A stretch of DNA of 64,000 nucleotides from positions 1 through 64,000 of the forward strand of contig ONEW01000007.1 of assembly GCA_900316935.1 (NCBI GenBank), in the 5' to 3' direction. Below, piece by piece: positions 28,688 through 36,022 of the stretch. Origin of the DNA: an uncultured Selenomonadales bacterium. GTDB taxonomy: Bacteria; Bacillota; Negativicutes; Acidaminococcales; Acidaminococcaceae. The notes under the pieces were generated by a model. It did not search any database, had not been told where the DNA came from, and saw only the letters and a list, made by a program, of their open reading frames with translations. The position numbers and the translations under genes are program-made. Within the stretch, counting starts at the first letter, position 1. The number at the start of each line of letters is the position of its first letter.

Positions 28688-29527
28688 TTATTTCTCTTCG
28701 CGGTAATGGCTCCGTAACAGGGAGATTTCCTTTGCATATCCATCCAGGTCGTTCGGTGTCTCCAAAAAGAACGGCAGATGCCGCAATTGCGGATGGTTCG
28801 TCACAGCCACCAGGGCGTCCAGTCCGATCCGGCCTTCGCCGATGCGGGCATGGCGGTCCTTATGGCTGCCCCGCCCGTTCAGGCTGTCGTTGAGGTGGAT
28901 GGCCTTGAGGCGGTCCAGGCCGATGACCCGGTCGAACTCCGCCACCACGCCGTCCAGGTCCCCGGCGATATCGTAGCCGGCGTCCCAGATATGGCACGTG
29001 TCCAGGCAGACCCCCATCTTTCCGCCCAATTCCACCCTGTCCAGGATGGCGGCGACCTCTTCAAAGGTCCGCCCCACTTCCGTGCCTTTGCCGGCCATGG
29101 TTTCCAGCAGGACCGTCGTTGTCTGTTCTTCCGTAAGAATCTGGTTCAGCAGGTCCGCAATCTGGGTGATGCCCGTCTCCGTCCCCTGCTTCGTATGGCT
29201 GCCGGGATGGAAGTTGTACAGCATGCCCGGCGTAAATTCCATGCGTTTCAGGTCATCGGCCATGGTCTCCAGCGCAAATTCCCGCGTTTCCGCCTTGGCC
29301 GAGCAGGGATTCAGCGTGTAGGGCGCATGGGCCAGGATGACAGGAAAATGTTCCTTCTGTATCAGCTCCATCAGGGCCGCCGCATCGGCAGGGTCGATGG
29401 CTTTCGCCCTGCTGCCCCGGGGATTCCGGGTAAAGAACTGGAACGTGTCGGCCCCGATGCCGAGCGCCGTCCTGCCCATGGCCAGAAACCCGTCGGCCGA
29501 GGAAAGGTGGCAACCGATATGCAGCAT
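28688..29527 (-). CDS. nfo: deoxyribonuclease IV (AP endonuclease)
   Basis: Zinc-dependent endonuclease IV that cuts 5' of abasic sites in base excision repair. 279 aa, TIM-barrel motifs [32 protein letters not shown] and [22 protein letters not shown] all present. ATG 29527 is 9 nt after GGAGG; two earlier in-frame ATGs are too close to or before the ribosome-binding site. First gene of the nfo-recJ-rel operon. Confidence 0.95.
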   Translation of the reverse strand: MLHIGCHLSSADGFLAMGRTALGIGADTFQFFTRNPRGSRAKAIDPADAAALMELIQKEHFPVILAHAPYTLNPCSAKAETREFALETMADDLKRMEFTPGMLYNFHPGSHTKQGTETGITQIADLLNQILTEEQTTTVLLETMAGKGTEVGRTFEEVAAILDRVELGGKMGVCLDTCHIWDAGYDIAGDLDGVVAEFDRVIGLDRLKAIHLNDSLNGRGSHKDRHARIGEGRIGLDALVAVTNHPQLRHLPFFLETPNDLDGYAKEISLLRSHYREEK

Positions 29528-29565
29528 AGACATTCTCCTCCAATATAAAATCACTTTATCTTACA

Positions 29566-29571
29566 ATTATA
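29566..29571 (-). promoter_or_regulatory. -10 box upstream of nfo
   Basis: Perfect TATAAT on the minus strand 39 nt before the start. No convincing -35 box is seen at the right distance. Confidence 0.4.
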
Positions 29572-29623
29572 CAACAAAACGGTCTTTCATCCTATATATA
29601 GTTGAAAAATATTCTCCCTTTGT

Positions 29624-29658
29624 AAAAAAAGTACCCGAACCATTTCCGGTCCGGGTAC
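29624..29658 (-). terminator. terminator of tRNA-Leu
   Basis: GTACCCG...CGGGTAC stem (29631-29637 with 29652-29658) followed on the minus strand by seven T's (29624-29630). It starts 13 nt after the tRNA 3' end. Confidence 0.9.
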
Positions 29659-29671
29659 AGGTCTGTAAAAT

Positions 29672-29759
29672 TGGTGCCGCTGGCCGGAGTCGAACCGGCA
29701 CGTCTTTTGGGGACGGCAGATTTTGAGTCTGCTGCGTCTGCCAATTCCGCCACAGCGGC
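29672..29759 (-). tRNA. tRNA-Leu, anticodon CAA
   Basis: 88-nt cloverleaf with the CCA end encoded. Acceptor stem GCCGCTG (29753-29759) pairs with CAGCGGC (29676-29682). The anticodon stem GCAGA/TCTGC holds the loop CTCAAAA, giving anticodon CAA (reads UUG). A long variable arm with GTCCCC...GACG, expected for leucine, and a T-arm GCCGG-TTCGACT-CCGGC are present. It has its own promoter and terminator. Confidence 0.95.
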
Positions 29760-29772
29760 ATATAACGGTATC

Positions 29773-29801
29773 ATATTACCACGAAGGCCCGCCCTTGTCA
29801 A
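29773..29801 (-). promoter_or_regulatory. promoter of tRNA-Leu
   Basis: Perfect -35 TTGACA (29796-29801) and -10 TAATAT (29773-29778) on the minus strand with a 17-nt spacer. Confidence 0.8.
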
Positions 29802-29835
29802 ACAAAAGTACCTCCTACGCCGCCCTTTGCGCAGC

Positions 29836-30354
29836 TCAGGACAAGACTCCCCGCTGCTGCAGGGCGCGGCGCACGAAGAACGCCAGTACAAGGCCGATGG
29901 CCGCCGTCGCCCACTGGGGAACGGCCATGTAGACCATCAGCACCTGCTTCATCTGGGCGGGCAGGTGGAACAAGCCGGCCGTCAGGCCCGTGCCGCTCCA
30001 GAGCACGACGGCCTTCAGGACGGGCGGCAGGGCGACCTTCCAGCCCGCCGCCATTTTCAGGGACAGGCAGTAGACAAAGTTGCCGAGGAAGATGACCGGG
30101 ATGAGGGGCCAGAAGAACAGATGGCCTTGCAGCCATGCGAACACGGGCAGCAGCAGGCACGACACGGCCGTGAACTTCAGGCTGCCCGTCCACAGGGACA
30201 GGCACAGGCACAGGTTGACGACGGAGCCGATGAGCAGCATGGACGCGACAGGCGGCAGCGGCAGCAGCAGGCGGAGCCACTGCACGACGGCCGCAATGGC
30301 CAGCAGCACGGCGGCCCGTACCATTTTCCGCGTCCTGTCGTTCCCGTTCCCCAT
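29836..30354 (-). CDS. small integral membrane protein, possibly an ECF-type substrate-binding (S) subunit
   Basis: 172 aa, about five hydrophobic segments, with a basic N-terminus (MGNGNDRTRKMVR). The pattern of a Gly-Ser-Val-Asn helix (MLLIGSVVNL), an Ala/Leu-Gln-Gly-His loop and a Pro-Val-Ile-Phe-Leu-Gly-Asn helix recalls small ECF transporter S components, but I cannot assign a ligand. The start at 30354 lies 20 nt inside the previous coding end, so it is coupled to the aminotransferase gene. Function is not established. Confidence 0.6.
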   Translation of the reverse strand: MGNGNDRTRKMVRAAVLLAIAAVVQWLRLLLPLPPVASMLLIGSVVNLCLCLSLWTGSLKFTAVSCLLLPVFAWLQGHLFFWPLIPVIFLGNFVYCLSLKMAAGWKVALPPVLKAVVLWSGTGLTAGLFHLPAQMKQVLMVYMAVPQWATAAIGLVLAFFVRRALQQRGVLS

Positions 30355-30374
30355 ACGCCGTTCCCTGTCCTTCG

Positions 30375-31250
30375 TCACGGTCTGTCCGGCTGTTTCGCCG
30401 TCTCGTTCCGGATATACTCTTCCAGGGCCTGCTGCAGTTTCAGCGTCAGCGGCCCCGGTCTGCCCTCGCCGATGGGACGGCGGTCCAGTTTCACGACCGG
30501 CATGATCTCGCAGCGCGGCCCGCACAGGAAGGCTTCCTCCGCCTTCAGTGCGAAATCCTTCGTGAAGGACTTCTCAACGACCTGCATGTCGAACTGTTTC
30601 GCCAGCTGTTCCTTGATCAGGCTGCGCGTCAGGTTTTCATGGACCTCCTTGTCCGGGGCGGTCCAGAGCATTTCGTCCTTGACCAGCAGGAAGGCCGAAT
30701 CCGTGGCCTCCGTGATACGGTCGCCCTTGACGAAGAGGGCATCGTAGCAGCGGCCGACAGCGGCCGTATGCTTGGCCATAACCTCGTCCACGCGGTTCAG
30801 CACGTTGAACTTGCGGTTGGCCGGCCGTTCATCGGGCACGGTCATCAGGTTGACGCCGGCAGCCCGCCGGGCAGCCAGGGCGGCCCGGTCGACGGGTACG
30901 GTCTGCATGAGCAGGAGCGGGCGGCACTGTTCCGGGAAGTTCAATTCATAGGGACCGGCGCCGCGGGTGACCTGCGTGTAGATTTCCCCGTCGCCCATTT
31001 CCGTAAAGGATGCCATGTCCTCCACCAGTTCCACCAGCTCGTCCACCGTGTTGACGACAGGAATGCGCATCTGCACCACGTTGTTGAACAGGTTCTCCAT
31101 ATGCTTTTCCGTATCCAGCGGCTTGCCGTGGTAGACCGGCGTGATTTCGAAGACCCCGTCCCCGAACAGTAACCCGCGGTCGAAGGGACTGATCTGCGCC
31201 TTGTCCTTTTCCACGATGATGCCGTTGACCATAATGAGATTCTCTTTCAC
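30375..31250 (-). CDS. class IV aminotransferase (branched-chain/D-amino-acid type)
   Basis: PLP enzyme of fold type IV, 291 aa. Signature SPFDRGLLFGDGVFE near 21-35, a candidate Schiff-base lysine in the RKFNVLNR segment, and the ITEATDSAFLLV stretch near 190-201, which in relatives is ITE.S..N. The family covers branched-chain aminotransferases, D-alanine aminotransferases and aminodeoxychorismate lyase; the sequence looks closest to the first two. I chose GTG 31250 because GGAGGA lies 6 nt upstream; ATG 31232 is the alternative. Cotranscribed with the thioesterase. Confidence 0.75.
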   Translation of the reverse strand: MKENLIMVNGIIVEKDKAQISPFDRGLLFGDGVFEITPVYHGKPLDTEKHMENLFNNVVQMRIPVVNTVDELVELVEDMASFTEMGDGEIYTQVTRGAGPYELNFPEQCRPLLLMQTVPVDRAALAARRAAGVNLMTVPDERPANRKFNVLNRVDEVMAKHTAAVGRCYDALFVKGDRITEATDSAFLLVKDEMLWTAPDKEVHENLTRSLIKEQLAKQFDMQVVEKSFTKDFALKAEEAFLCGPRCEIMPVVKLDRRPIGEGRPGPLTLKLQQALEEYIRNETAKQPDRP

Positions 31251-31278
31251 CTTGACTCCTCCTCGCGATATAAGGGGC

Positions 31279-31812
31279 TCACCACTTGGCGGGGATGCCC
31301 TCGAACTTGCCCACATTCATCATGACGGACAGCATGCCCATGACGAGCCGGCCATCCTCGCCGTATATACGGCTCTGGATATCCATGGTCGTACGGCCGT
31401 GATGAGCCACGCGGCTGCGGCAATACAGCCGGCCCTGCGCCCGCACGGGGGACACGAAGCTCATGGACGACATGACCGTGACGACCCGTTCCCCCAGGGA
31501 CGCGCCCGTCACCCCCAGTACGGCGTCCGCCAGAGCGGACAGGACATCGCCGCCCACGAACTCCCCGTCGTCCGTATGCCGTTCCGGATCCAGCTGCAGG
31601 CTCACGACGGCACTGCCGCAATGGATTTCGTCAATATCGATATGGAAATAGTCCGCCATGAAGCAGTTCCGGGCGTAAATCTCCCGGATCCTGGCAGCAC
31701 AGTCCGTATAGTTTCCCGTTTCCGGATCCCGCGGGACACGGGACGGAACGGGCGGGTCTTTTGGATATTTTTCCTTTAAGGCGGTCCTCTGCCGCACCTG
31801 TTTTTCCAACAT
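31279..31812 (-). CDS. PaaI-type hotdog thioesterase
   Basis: 177 aa. The core from about residue 50 follows the hotdog pattern: N-terminal helix, GGDVLSALADAVLGVTGASLG as the central helix, TVMSSMSFVSPVRAQGRL as the following strands. Such proteins hydrolyse acyl-CoA thioesters; the acyl group is unknown. ATG 31812 follows GGGAGG. First gene of a three-gene minus-strand operon with its own consensus promoter. Confidence 0.75.
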   Translation of the reverse strand: MLEKQVRQRTALKEKYPKDPPVPSRVPRDPETGNYTDCAARIREIYARNCFMADYFHIDIDEIHCGSAVVSLQLDPERHTDDGEFVGGDVLSALADAVLGVTGASLGERVVTVMSSMSFVSPVRAQGRLYCRSRVAHHGRTTMDIQSRIYGEDGRLVMGMLSVMMNVGKFEGIPAKW

Positions 31813-31860
31813 GAGCTTCCTCCCGGCAATGCCCTTTCTGTCAAAAAGCCATACGTATAA

Positions 31861-31889
31861 ATTTTAATCTAGCATGACATAATTGTCAA
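31861..31889 (-). promoter_or_regulatory. promoter of the thioesterase operon
   Basis: Perfect -35 TTGACA (31884-31889) and -10 TAAAAT (31861-31866) on the minus strand, 17-nt spacer. The remaining part up to 31974 is AT-rich and should hold the lpxT promoter, but I see no clear pair of boxes. Confidence 0.75.
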
Positions 31890-31974
31890 TTTATGGTAAG
31901 ATAACGGGTAAAATCCATGTAAAATTCCTAAACAATCCTTAAACAAAGTTTAAACAACAAAGGAGATTCCCCCT

Positions 31975-32712
31975 ATGTCAGCGAAAAAAATCCTGTGCAT
32001 CATCGGGCTGAATATCCTGGGCGTCGCCCTGTTCCTGAGCTGGTACCTGCCGGTGAACCACGGGTTCTGGTTTGCCATCGACAAATCCATCTTCTACTTT
32101 TTCAACAACCTCGTCGCCGAAAGCAGGGCCTTCCTCTACCTGGTGGCCTTCACCAACTTCCGTGCCTTCGACGCCGTCGCCTTCCTCATCATGGCGGTCA
32201 TCTTCTTCCTGTATTTCCGGAAAAAGGACGCCAAAGGGAAACGCTGGATGTTCGCCATGGGCATCACCATGCTGCTGAGCATCATCCTCGTCAAACTCGT
32301 CGACAACCGGCTCGGCATCGACCGCCTCAGCGCCTCGGCCTACTTCGACAGCCTGCACGGACACGTCAACTTCGTCAGCAAAATGACAGGCTGGCACGTC
32401 AAAGACCGCTCCGCCACGAGTTTCCCCGGCGACCACGGCATGTGCCTCCTGATCTTCACGTCCTTCATGGGACGCTACCTGGGCAAAAAGGCCTTCTGGT
32501 CCGGCCTCGCCGTGTTCCTCCTGTTCTCCCTGCCGCGCATCATGTCCGGCGCCCACTGGTTCACCGACGTCGCCGTCGGTTCCCTCTCCATCGTCCTCGT
32601 CGTCCTGAGCTGGGTTCTGCTCACGCCCCTGTCCGACAAGGTGATTGCCTGGCTGGAACCGAAACTGCCCCTGAAATTCTTCGAAAAAACCGATACGCTC
32701 ATGCACCACTAA
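31975..32712 (+). CDS. lpxT: LpxT-like lipid A 1-phosphate phosphotransferase (PAP2 superfamily)
   Basis: 245-aa inner-membrane protein with about six hydrophobic helices. LpxT moves a phosphate from undecaprenyl pyrophosphate to lipid A on the periplasmic face, giving the 1-diphosphate form. Residues 11-45 (LNILGVALFLSWYLPVNHG followed by FW) and the PAP2 motifs SFPGDHG (149-155) and PRIMSGAHWFTD (187-198; Arg188, His194, Asp198) agree strikingly with enterobacterial LpxT as I remember it, more than a generic PAP2 match would. Start ATG 31975 follows AAGGAG. It implies an LPS-containing outer membrane. A general PAP2 phosphatase is the alternative. Confidence 0.85.
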   Translation: MSAKKILCIIGLNILGVALFLSWYLPVNHGFWFAIDKSIFYFFNNLVAESRAFLYLVAFTNFRAFDAVAFLIMAVIFFLYFRKKDAKGKRWMFAMGITMLLSIILVKLVDNRLGIDRLSASAYFDSLHGHVNFVSKMTGWHVKDRSATSFPGDHGMCLLIFTSFMGRYLGKKAFWSGLAVFLLFSLPRIMSGAHWFTDVAVGSLSIVLVVLSWVLLTPLSDKVIAWLEPKLPLKFFEKTDTLMHH

Positions 32713-32725
32713 GGAGATGTACCCT

Positions 32726-32986
32726 ATGGACACGTACGCAAACGCGCAGCCCCTCCCGGCACTCCCGTCCGTCCCGGTGCGGCCGCTCCTTCCGGTATTG
32801 CCGCCCCCCCGCCGGGCCGACGATGGCCACGGCGACTACAACCGCAGCTACGACCGCGGGTACGACGGCTTCGATTACGCCGACTACTCCACCGGCCGGG
32901 AAGACGACAACTTCCGCACACAGCAGAAAAAGAAACGCAAAACCAAGAAAGAGATCATCGACGACATCCTCAACCGCTGGGACTGA
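32726..32986 (+). CDS. small charged protein of unknown function
   Basis: 86 aa, not recognised. Pro-rich N-terminus (residues about 8-29), a Tyr/Asp/Gly-rich middle (NRSYDRGYDGFDYADY) and a basic-then-acidic C-terminus (KKKRKTKKEIIDDILNRWD). No signal peptide or membrane helix. The ATG at 32726 has AAGGAG 9 nt upstream and follows lpxT by only 13 nt, so the two are probably cotranscribed. The good ribosome-binding site and position before a terminator support a real gene. Confidence 0.6.
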   Translation: MDTYANAQPLPALPSVPVRPLLPVLPPPRRADDGHGDYNRSYDRGYDGFDYADYSTGREDDNFRTQQKKKRKTKKEIIDDILNRWD

Positions 32987-33002
32987 CCCGGGAAACACGG
33001 AA

Positions 33003-33038
33003 AACAGGTGGCCTGCAAAACAGGTCACCTGTTATTTT
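33003..33038. terminator. bidirectional terminator between converging genes
   Basis: AACAGGTG-G-CCTG pairs with CAGG-T-CACCTGTT (33003-33033) around a 5-nt loop, followed by a T-rich run on the plus strand and TTTTCC on the minus strand. It serves lpxT and the dehydratase operon. Confidence 0.7.
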
Positions 33039-33041
33039 ATT

Positions 33042-33070
33042 GGTTCTTCCCTAAAATTTGCGGGCAAAGC
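33042..33070. repeat. copy of a GGTTCT-ended terminal sequence
   Basis: GGTTCTTCCCTAAAATTTGC at 33042-33061 is nearly the same as the left end of the 135-bp element at 56018. No partner end or transposase is found nearby, so only a remnant is present. Confidence 0.5.
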
Positions 33071-33094
33071 CAATATTGGTTCCACGCTTCCCAC

Positions 33095-33604
33095 TCAGCG
33101 CTGTTTCGCTTCCTGCATGGCCCGGATCATGGGCTTGATGCCGCCGCTCTCCAGAATATGCATGATATAGTCCGACAAGGGCGTGGCCTGCGCCGTGGCA
33201 CCCGTCGTGAGGTTCTCGATGCGGCCGCTGCGGATATCGACGCGCAGCCTGTCCCCTGTCGAAGTCAGCTTTGAGATTCCCTTGCAGGTGAGGACCGGGA
33301 TGCCCAGGTTGATGGCATTGCGGAAAAAGATGCGACCGAAAGATTCCGCCACGATAGCCGACACCCCAACGCTCTTCAGGGTGATGGCTGCATGCTCGCG
33401 GGACGAGCCGCAGCCGAAATTGGTCTCCGCCACCACGATGTCGCCAGGTTTGAATTTTTTTGTGAAATCCGGGTCCGCCCCGTACATGGCATACTTCTTG
33501 ATATCCTCGGGCTCTGTGAGTTCCACGAAACGGCCCGGGTAGATCTGGTCCGTATCGATGTTTTTACCGAATGCAAAAACTTTGCCTTCCACTACGTTGT
33601 TCAT
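33095..33604 (-). CDS. aconitase-family dehydratase, small subunit (LeuD/DmdB type)
   Basis: 169 aa swivel domain of a two-subunit hydro-lyase. Typical blocks: GKNIDTDQIYPGRF (13-26), NFGCGSSREHA (about 62-72) and FFRNAINLGIPVL. It completes the active site of the large subunit encoded just upstream (30-nt gap). The family includes 3-isopropylmalate isomerase, 2,3-dimethylmalate dehydratase and related enzymes; no other leucine genes are in the window, so I do not call it leuD. ATG 33604 follows GGAAGG. Confidence 0.85.
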   Translation of the reverse strand: MNNVVEGKVFAFGKNIDTDQIYPGRFVELTEPEDIKKYAMYGADPDFTKKFKPGDIVVAETNFGCGSSREHAAITLKSVGVSAIVAESFGRIFFRNAINLGIPVLTCKGISKLTSTGDRLRVDIRSGRIENLTTGATAQATPLSDYIMHILESGGIKPMIRAMQEAKQR

Positions 33605-33634
33605 GGCAACCTTCCTTTCCAAACGTTCCCGCCG

Positions 33635-34891
33635 TCAGTCCTTCAGGTACGGCGTGGGGTCCGTGATGCAGCCGTTCAGAGCCGAAGCAGCCACTGCCGC
33701 CGGCGACGCCAGAAAAATCCCGGCATCCGTGGAACCCATGCGGCCCGGGAAATTACGGTTCGTCGAGCTGATGCAGGTCTCTCCGTCCGTCAGCATACCC
33801 TGGTGGACACCCAGGCAGGCAGCGCAGCCCGGTGCCGTGATGCAGGCTCCTGCCTCCATCAGCGTCTTGATATAGCCCTTGTCCATAGCTTCTTCCATGA
33901 CCTTTTTCGAAGCCGGCACGACAATCATGCGCGTGTCGCGCGGAATGTGTTTCCCCTTCAGAATCCGCGCCGCCACGGCAATATCCGGAACACGGCCGCC
34001 CGTGCAGGATCCCAGGTACGCCTCGTCAATCTTCGTCCCGGCATATTTGTCCAGGTCATACACGTTATCCACGCTCGACGGTGCCGAAACCTGGGGCTTC
34101 AGGCCGCTCACATCGCAGGTCAGTTCTTCGGCATACTGAAAATCGGGGTCCGTCGTATAAATCTTGTAGTCCCTGATCCCCTTCTCCTCCAGATACGCCA
34201 TCGTCACCGCATCGGGCTGGATGTAGCTCGTCTTGCAGCCCATCTCCGTCGACAAGTTGCACATACACATACGCTCGGAAACGCTCAGCCGTTCCACCAC
34301 AGGGCCGGCAAACTCCACAGCGCGGTACACATTGTAGTCCGCCCCCAGGTCGCCGATGATATGGAGGATGACATCCTTCGCGTAAACGCCCGGCCGCAGC
34401 GTCCCCGTGATATTGATCTTCACGATTTCCGGCACCTTGAACCACAGCTTGCCCGTAATCAGGATGGTCGCCAGGTCTGTCGCGCCGACGCCCGTGCCGA
34501 AAGCCCCGAAGGCCCCGTGGGTCGTGGTGTGCGAATCGGTCACTACGACGATCTTGCCCGGACAGACCAGTCCCTTGTCGGCCAGCAGCTGATGGCACAC
34601 GCCCTGGTCGATGTCGAAGAGTTTCCCAATGCCCTGCTCGCGGCAGAACTGGCGGAACTCCTTATGATTCTGCGCCTGCTTGATCGTCGCGCAGGGCGCG
34701 TAATGGTCAAAGAAGAGGACGACCTTGTCCGGGTCGTACACCTTGTCGCCCTTCATCTCGTAGAAAGACTTCACGGTCTGCAGATACAGGTCGTTGATAC
34801 CGGCCAGGTCCACGTCGCAATTGACGATTTCCCCGGTCTTGACACTTGCCTGATGGGCTTTCGCCGCCAACAGTTTCTCAATGGCATGCAT
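33635..34891 (-). CDS. aconitase-family dehydratase, large subunit (LeuC/DmdA type)
   Basis: 418 aa catalytic subunit that carries a [4Fe-4S] cluster. Conserved blocks: DSHTTTHGAFGAFGTGVGATD (about 117-137, cut here in family terms to the DSHT and GTGVG motifs), LGSCTGGR (near 302-309) and APGCAACLG (near 360-368), which supply the cluster cysteines. The enzyme isomerises or dehydrates a hydroxy-dicarboxylate. The compact length is that of the archaeal/clostridial LeuC-DmdA group. It lies 37 nt after the hydrolase gene in a LysR-linked operon, which points to catabolism more than leucine synthesis; this is inference. Confidence 0.85.
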   Translation of the reverse strand: MHAIEKLLAAKAHQASVKTGEIVNCDVDLAGINDLYLQTVKSFYEMKGDKVYDPDKVVLFFDHYAPCATIKQAQNHKEFRQFCREQGIGKLFDIDQGVCHQLLADKGLVCPGKIVVVTDSHTTTHGAFGAFGTGVGATDLATILITGKLWFKVPEIVKINITGTLRPGVYAKDVILHIIGDLGADYNVYRAVEFAGPVVERLSVSERMCMCNLSTEMGCKTSYIQPDAVTMAYLEEKGIRDYKIYTTDPDFQYAEELTCDVSGLKPQVSAPSSVDNVYDLDKYAGTKIDEAYLGSCTGGRVPDIAVAARILKGKHIPRDTRMIVVPASKKVMEEAMDKGYIKTLMEAGACITAPGCAACLGVHQGMLTDGETCISSTNRNFPGRMGSTDAGIFLASPAAVAASALNGCITDPTPYLKD

Positions 34892-34928
34892 GGCTTTTCC
34901 TACCTTTCCTCCCTATCCCTGTCCACCT

Positions 34929-35867
34929 TCAAATGGTACCGCGGTCCACATCGTCCAGAAAGCGGACCAGTTCATTATACACGACCTCCGGCTGCTCTTC
35001 CGGCACAAAATGGCCGCACTTGTCGATTCCGATGGCGCGCAGCCGGTCGGAATAGACCTGCCAGCCCGCCTTGACATCCCACAGCTTGCCGACCACACCG
35101 TTGTTGCCCCACATGGCGCACAGGGGTACGGCAATCTTCTTGTGGGGTACCACATCGGCCTTGTCGTATTCCCGGTCGATGCCGGCGCTGGCCCGGTAAT
35201 CCTCGGCGATGCCGTGGATGGTGCCCGGCAGGGCGAAGCATCGCGTGTATTCCTGCAGCACCTCTTCGGGGAAATTGGCCCGTGCAGCCGGGCCGACCTT
35301 CAGGTTCAGATTATAGTGGATGAAGTAATCCGGATCGGCGGCCAGCAATTTCTCCGGAAATCCGTTGCCTTGGATGTAGAAGAACCAGTGCCAGTACTTG
35401 GTGGCGAATTCCTCGTTTGTCCCGGCATACATGTCGTACGTCGGCAGAATGTCCATGAGCGTGCAGGACAAAGTTGTCTCCGGATGATCCAGGACCAGCC
35501 GGTGCAGGACACGGGCTCCACGGTCGTGCCCGACTGCATGGAACTGGCGGAACCCGTAATGGGCCATCACGCGGATCATGTCCTGCGCCATGGTACGCTT
35601 ACTGTAGTTTGAATGGTCCGGTAACCCCTGGGGCTTGCTGCTGTCGCCGTAACCGCGCATATCGACCAGGACGGTGAAATAGCGCTGCGCCAGCTTTTCC
35701 GCCATGAAGCGCCAAATCAGGTGCGTTTCAGGGTGTCCGTGAATCAGCAGCAAGGCTTCACGCCCCGAACCACCGGCCAGGGCGTTGATCTGCACGCCGT
35801 CCCCCACATCGACGAACTCCTGCCGGAAACTGGAAAAATACTTCGCATCCATCTTGTTGCCTTCCAT
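34929..35867 (-). CDS. alpha/beta hydrolase with the full fluoroacetate/haloacetate dehalogenase active site
   Basis: 312 aa. The nucleophile motif is GHDRGAR with Asp115 instead of Ser. All residues known from the Rhodopseudomonas fluoroacetate dehalogenase RPA1163 (D110, R111, R114, D134, H155, W156, Y219, H280) have counterparts at an almost constant offset: D115, R116, R119, D139, H160, W161, Y224 and H286. Arg116/Arg119 should hold the substrate carboxylate; His160, Trp161 and Tyr224 should hold the halide. The expected reaction is hydrolysis of a 2-haloacetate to glycolate and halide. Lead gene of a three-gene operon divergent from a LysR regulator. The natural substrate could be another 2-halo acid. 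Confidence 0.85.
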   Translation of the reverse strand: MEGNKMDAKYFSSFRQEFVDVGDGVQINALAGGSGREALLLIHGHPETHLIWRFMAEKLAQRYFTVLVDMRGYGDSSKPQGLPDHSNYSKRTMAQDMIRVMAHYGFRQFHAVGHDRGARVLHRLVLDHPETTLSCTLMDILPTYDMYAGTNEEFATKYWHWFFYIQGNGFPEKLLAADPDYFIHYNLNLKVGPAARANFPEEVLQEYTRCFALPGTIHGIAEDYRASAGIDREYDKADVVPHKKIAVPLCAMWGNNGVVGKLWDVKAGWQVYSDRLRAIGIDKCGHFVPEEQPEVVYNELVRFLDDVDRGTI

Positions 35868-35940
35868 AAAACGGACCTCCCTCCGTACACCTTTCTCCTG
35901 TTTCCATTATCCCTGACCCAGACTCTTCTGTAAAATACAA

Positions 35941-35959
35941 CTATTTAATATAATTATAG
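35941..35959. promoter_or_regulatory. candidate LysR operator 1
   Basis: CTAT-N11-ATAG, a symmetric T-N11-A site of the kind bound by LysR regulators. It overlaps the presumed -10 region of the leftward hydrolase operon. Confidence 0.5.
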
Positions 35960-35975
35960 GTAAAAACTATGAAAA
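35947..35975 (-). promoter_or_regulatory. presumed promoter of the hydrolase-dehydratase operon
   Basis: Minus-strand -10 TATATT (35947-35952) and weak -35 TTTTCA (35970-35975) with a 17-nt spacer. A weak -35 covered by LysR-type sites fits an activated promoter. Confidence 0.4.
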
Positions 35976-35985
35976 CAAGCTATAA
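35967..35985. promoter_or_regulatory. candidate LysR operator 2
   Basis: CTAT-N11-ATAA, spaced 26 nt from the first site. It overlaps the TATAAT (35981-35986) that probably serves the rightward regulator gene, so binding could cause autorepression. Confidence 0.4.
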
Positions 35986-36022
35986 TAAGAACCAGGAAAC
36001 GGACCGGTAGGAGGAACAGACC

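Noticed and set aside
33095-34891. Calling the dehydratase pair leuC and leuD
   Set aside because: No leuA or leuB is nearby and the operon is tied to a hydrolase and a LysR gene. The family has several functions that motifs alone do not separate.
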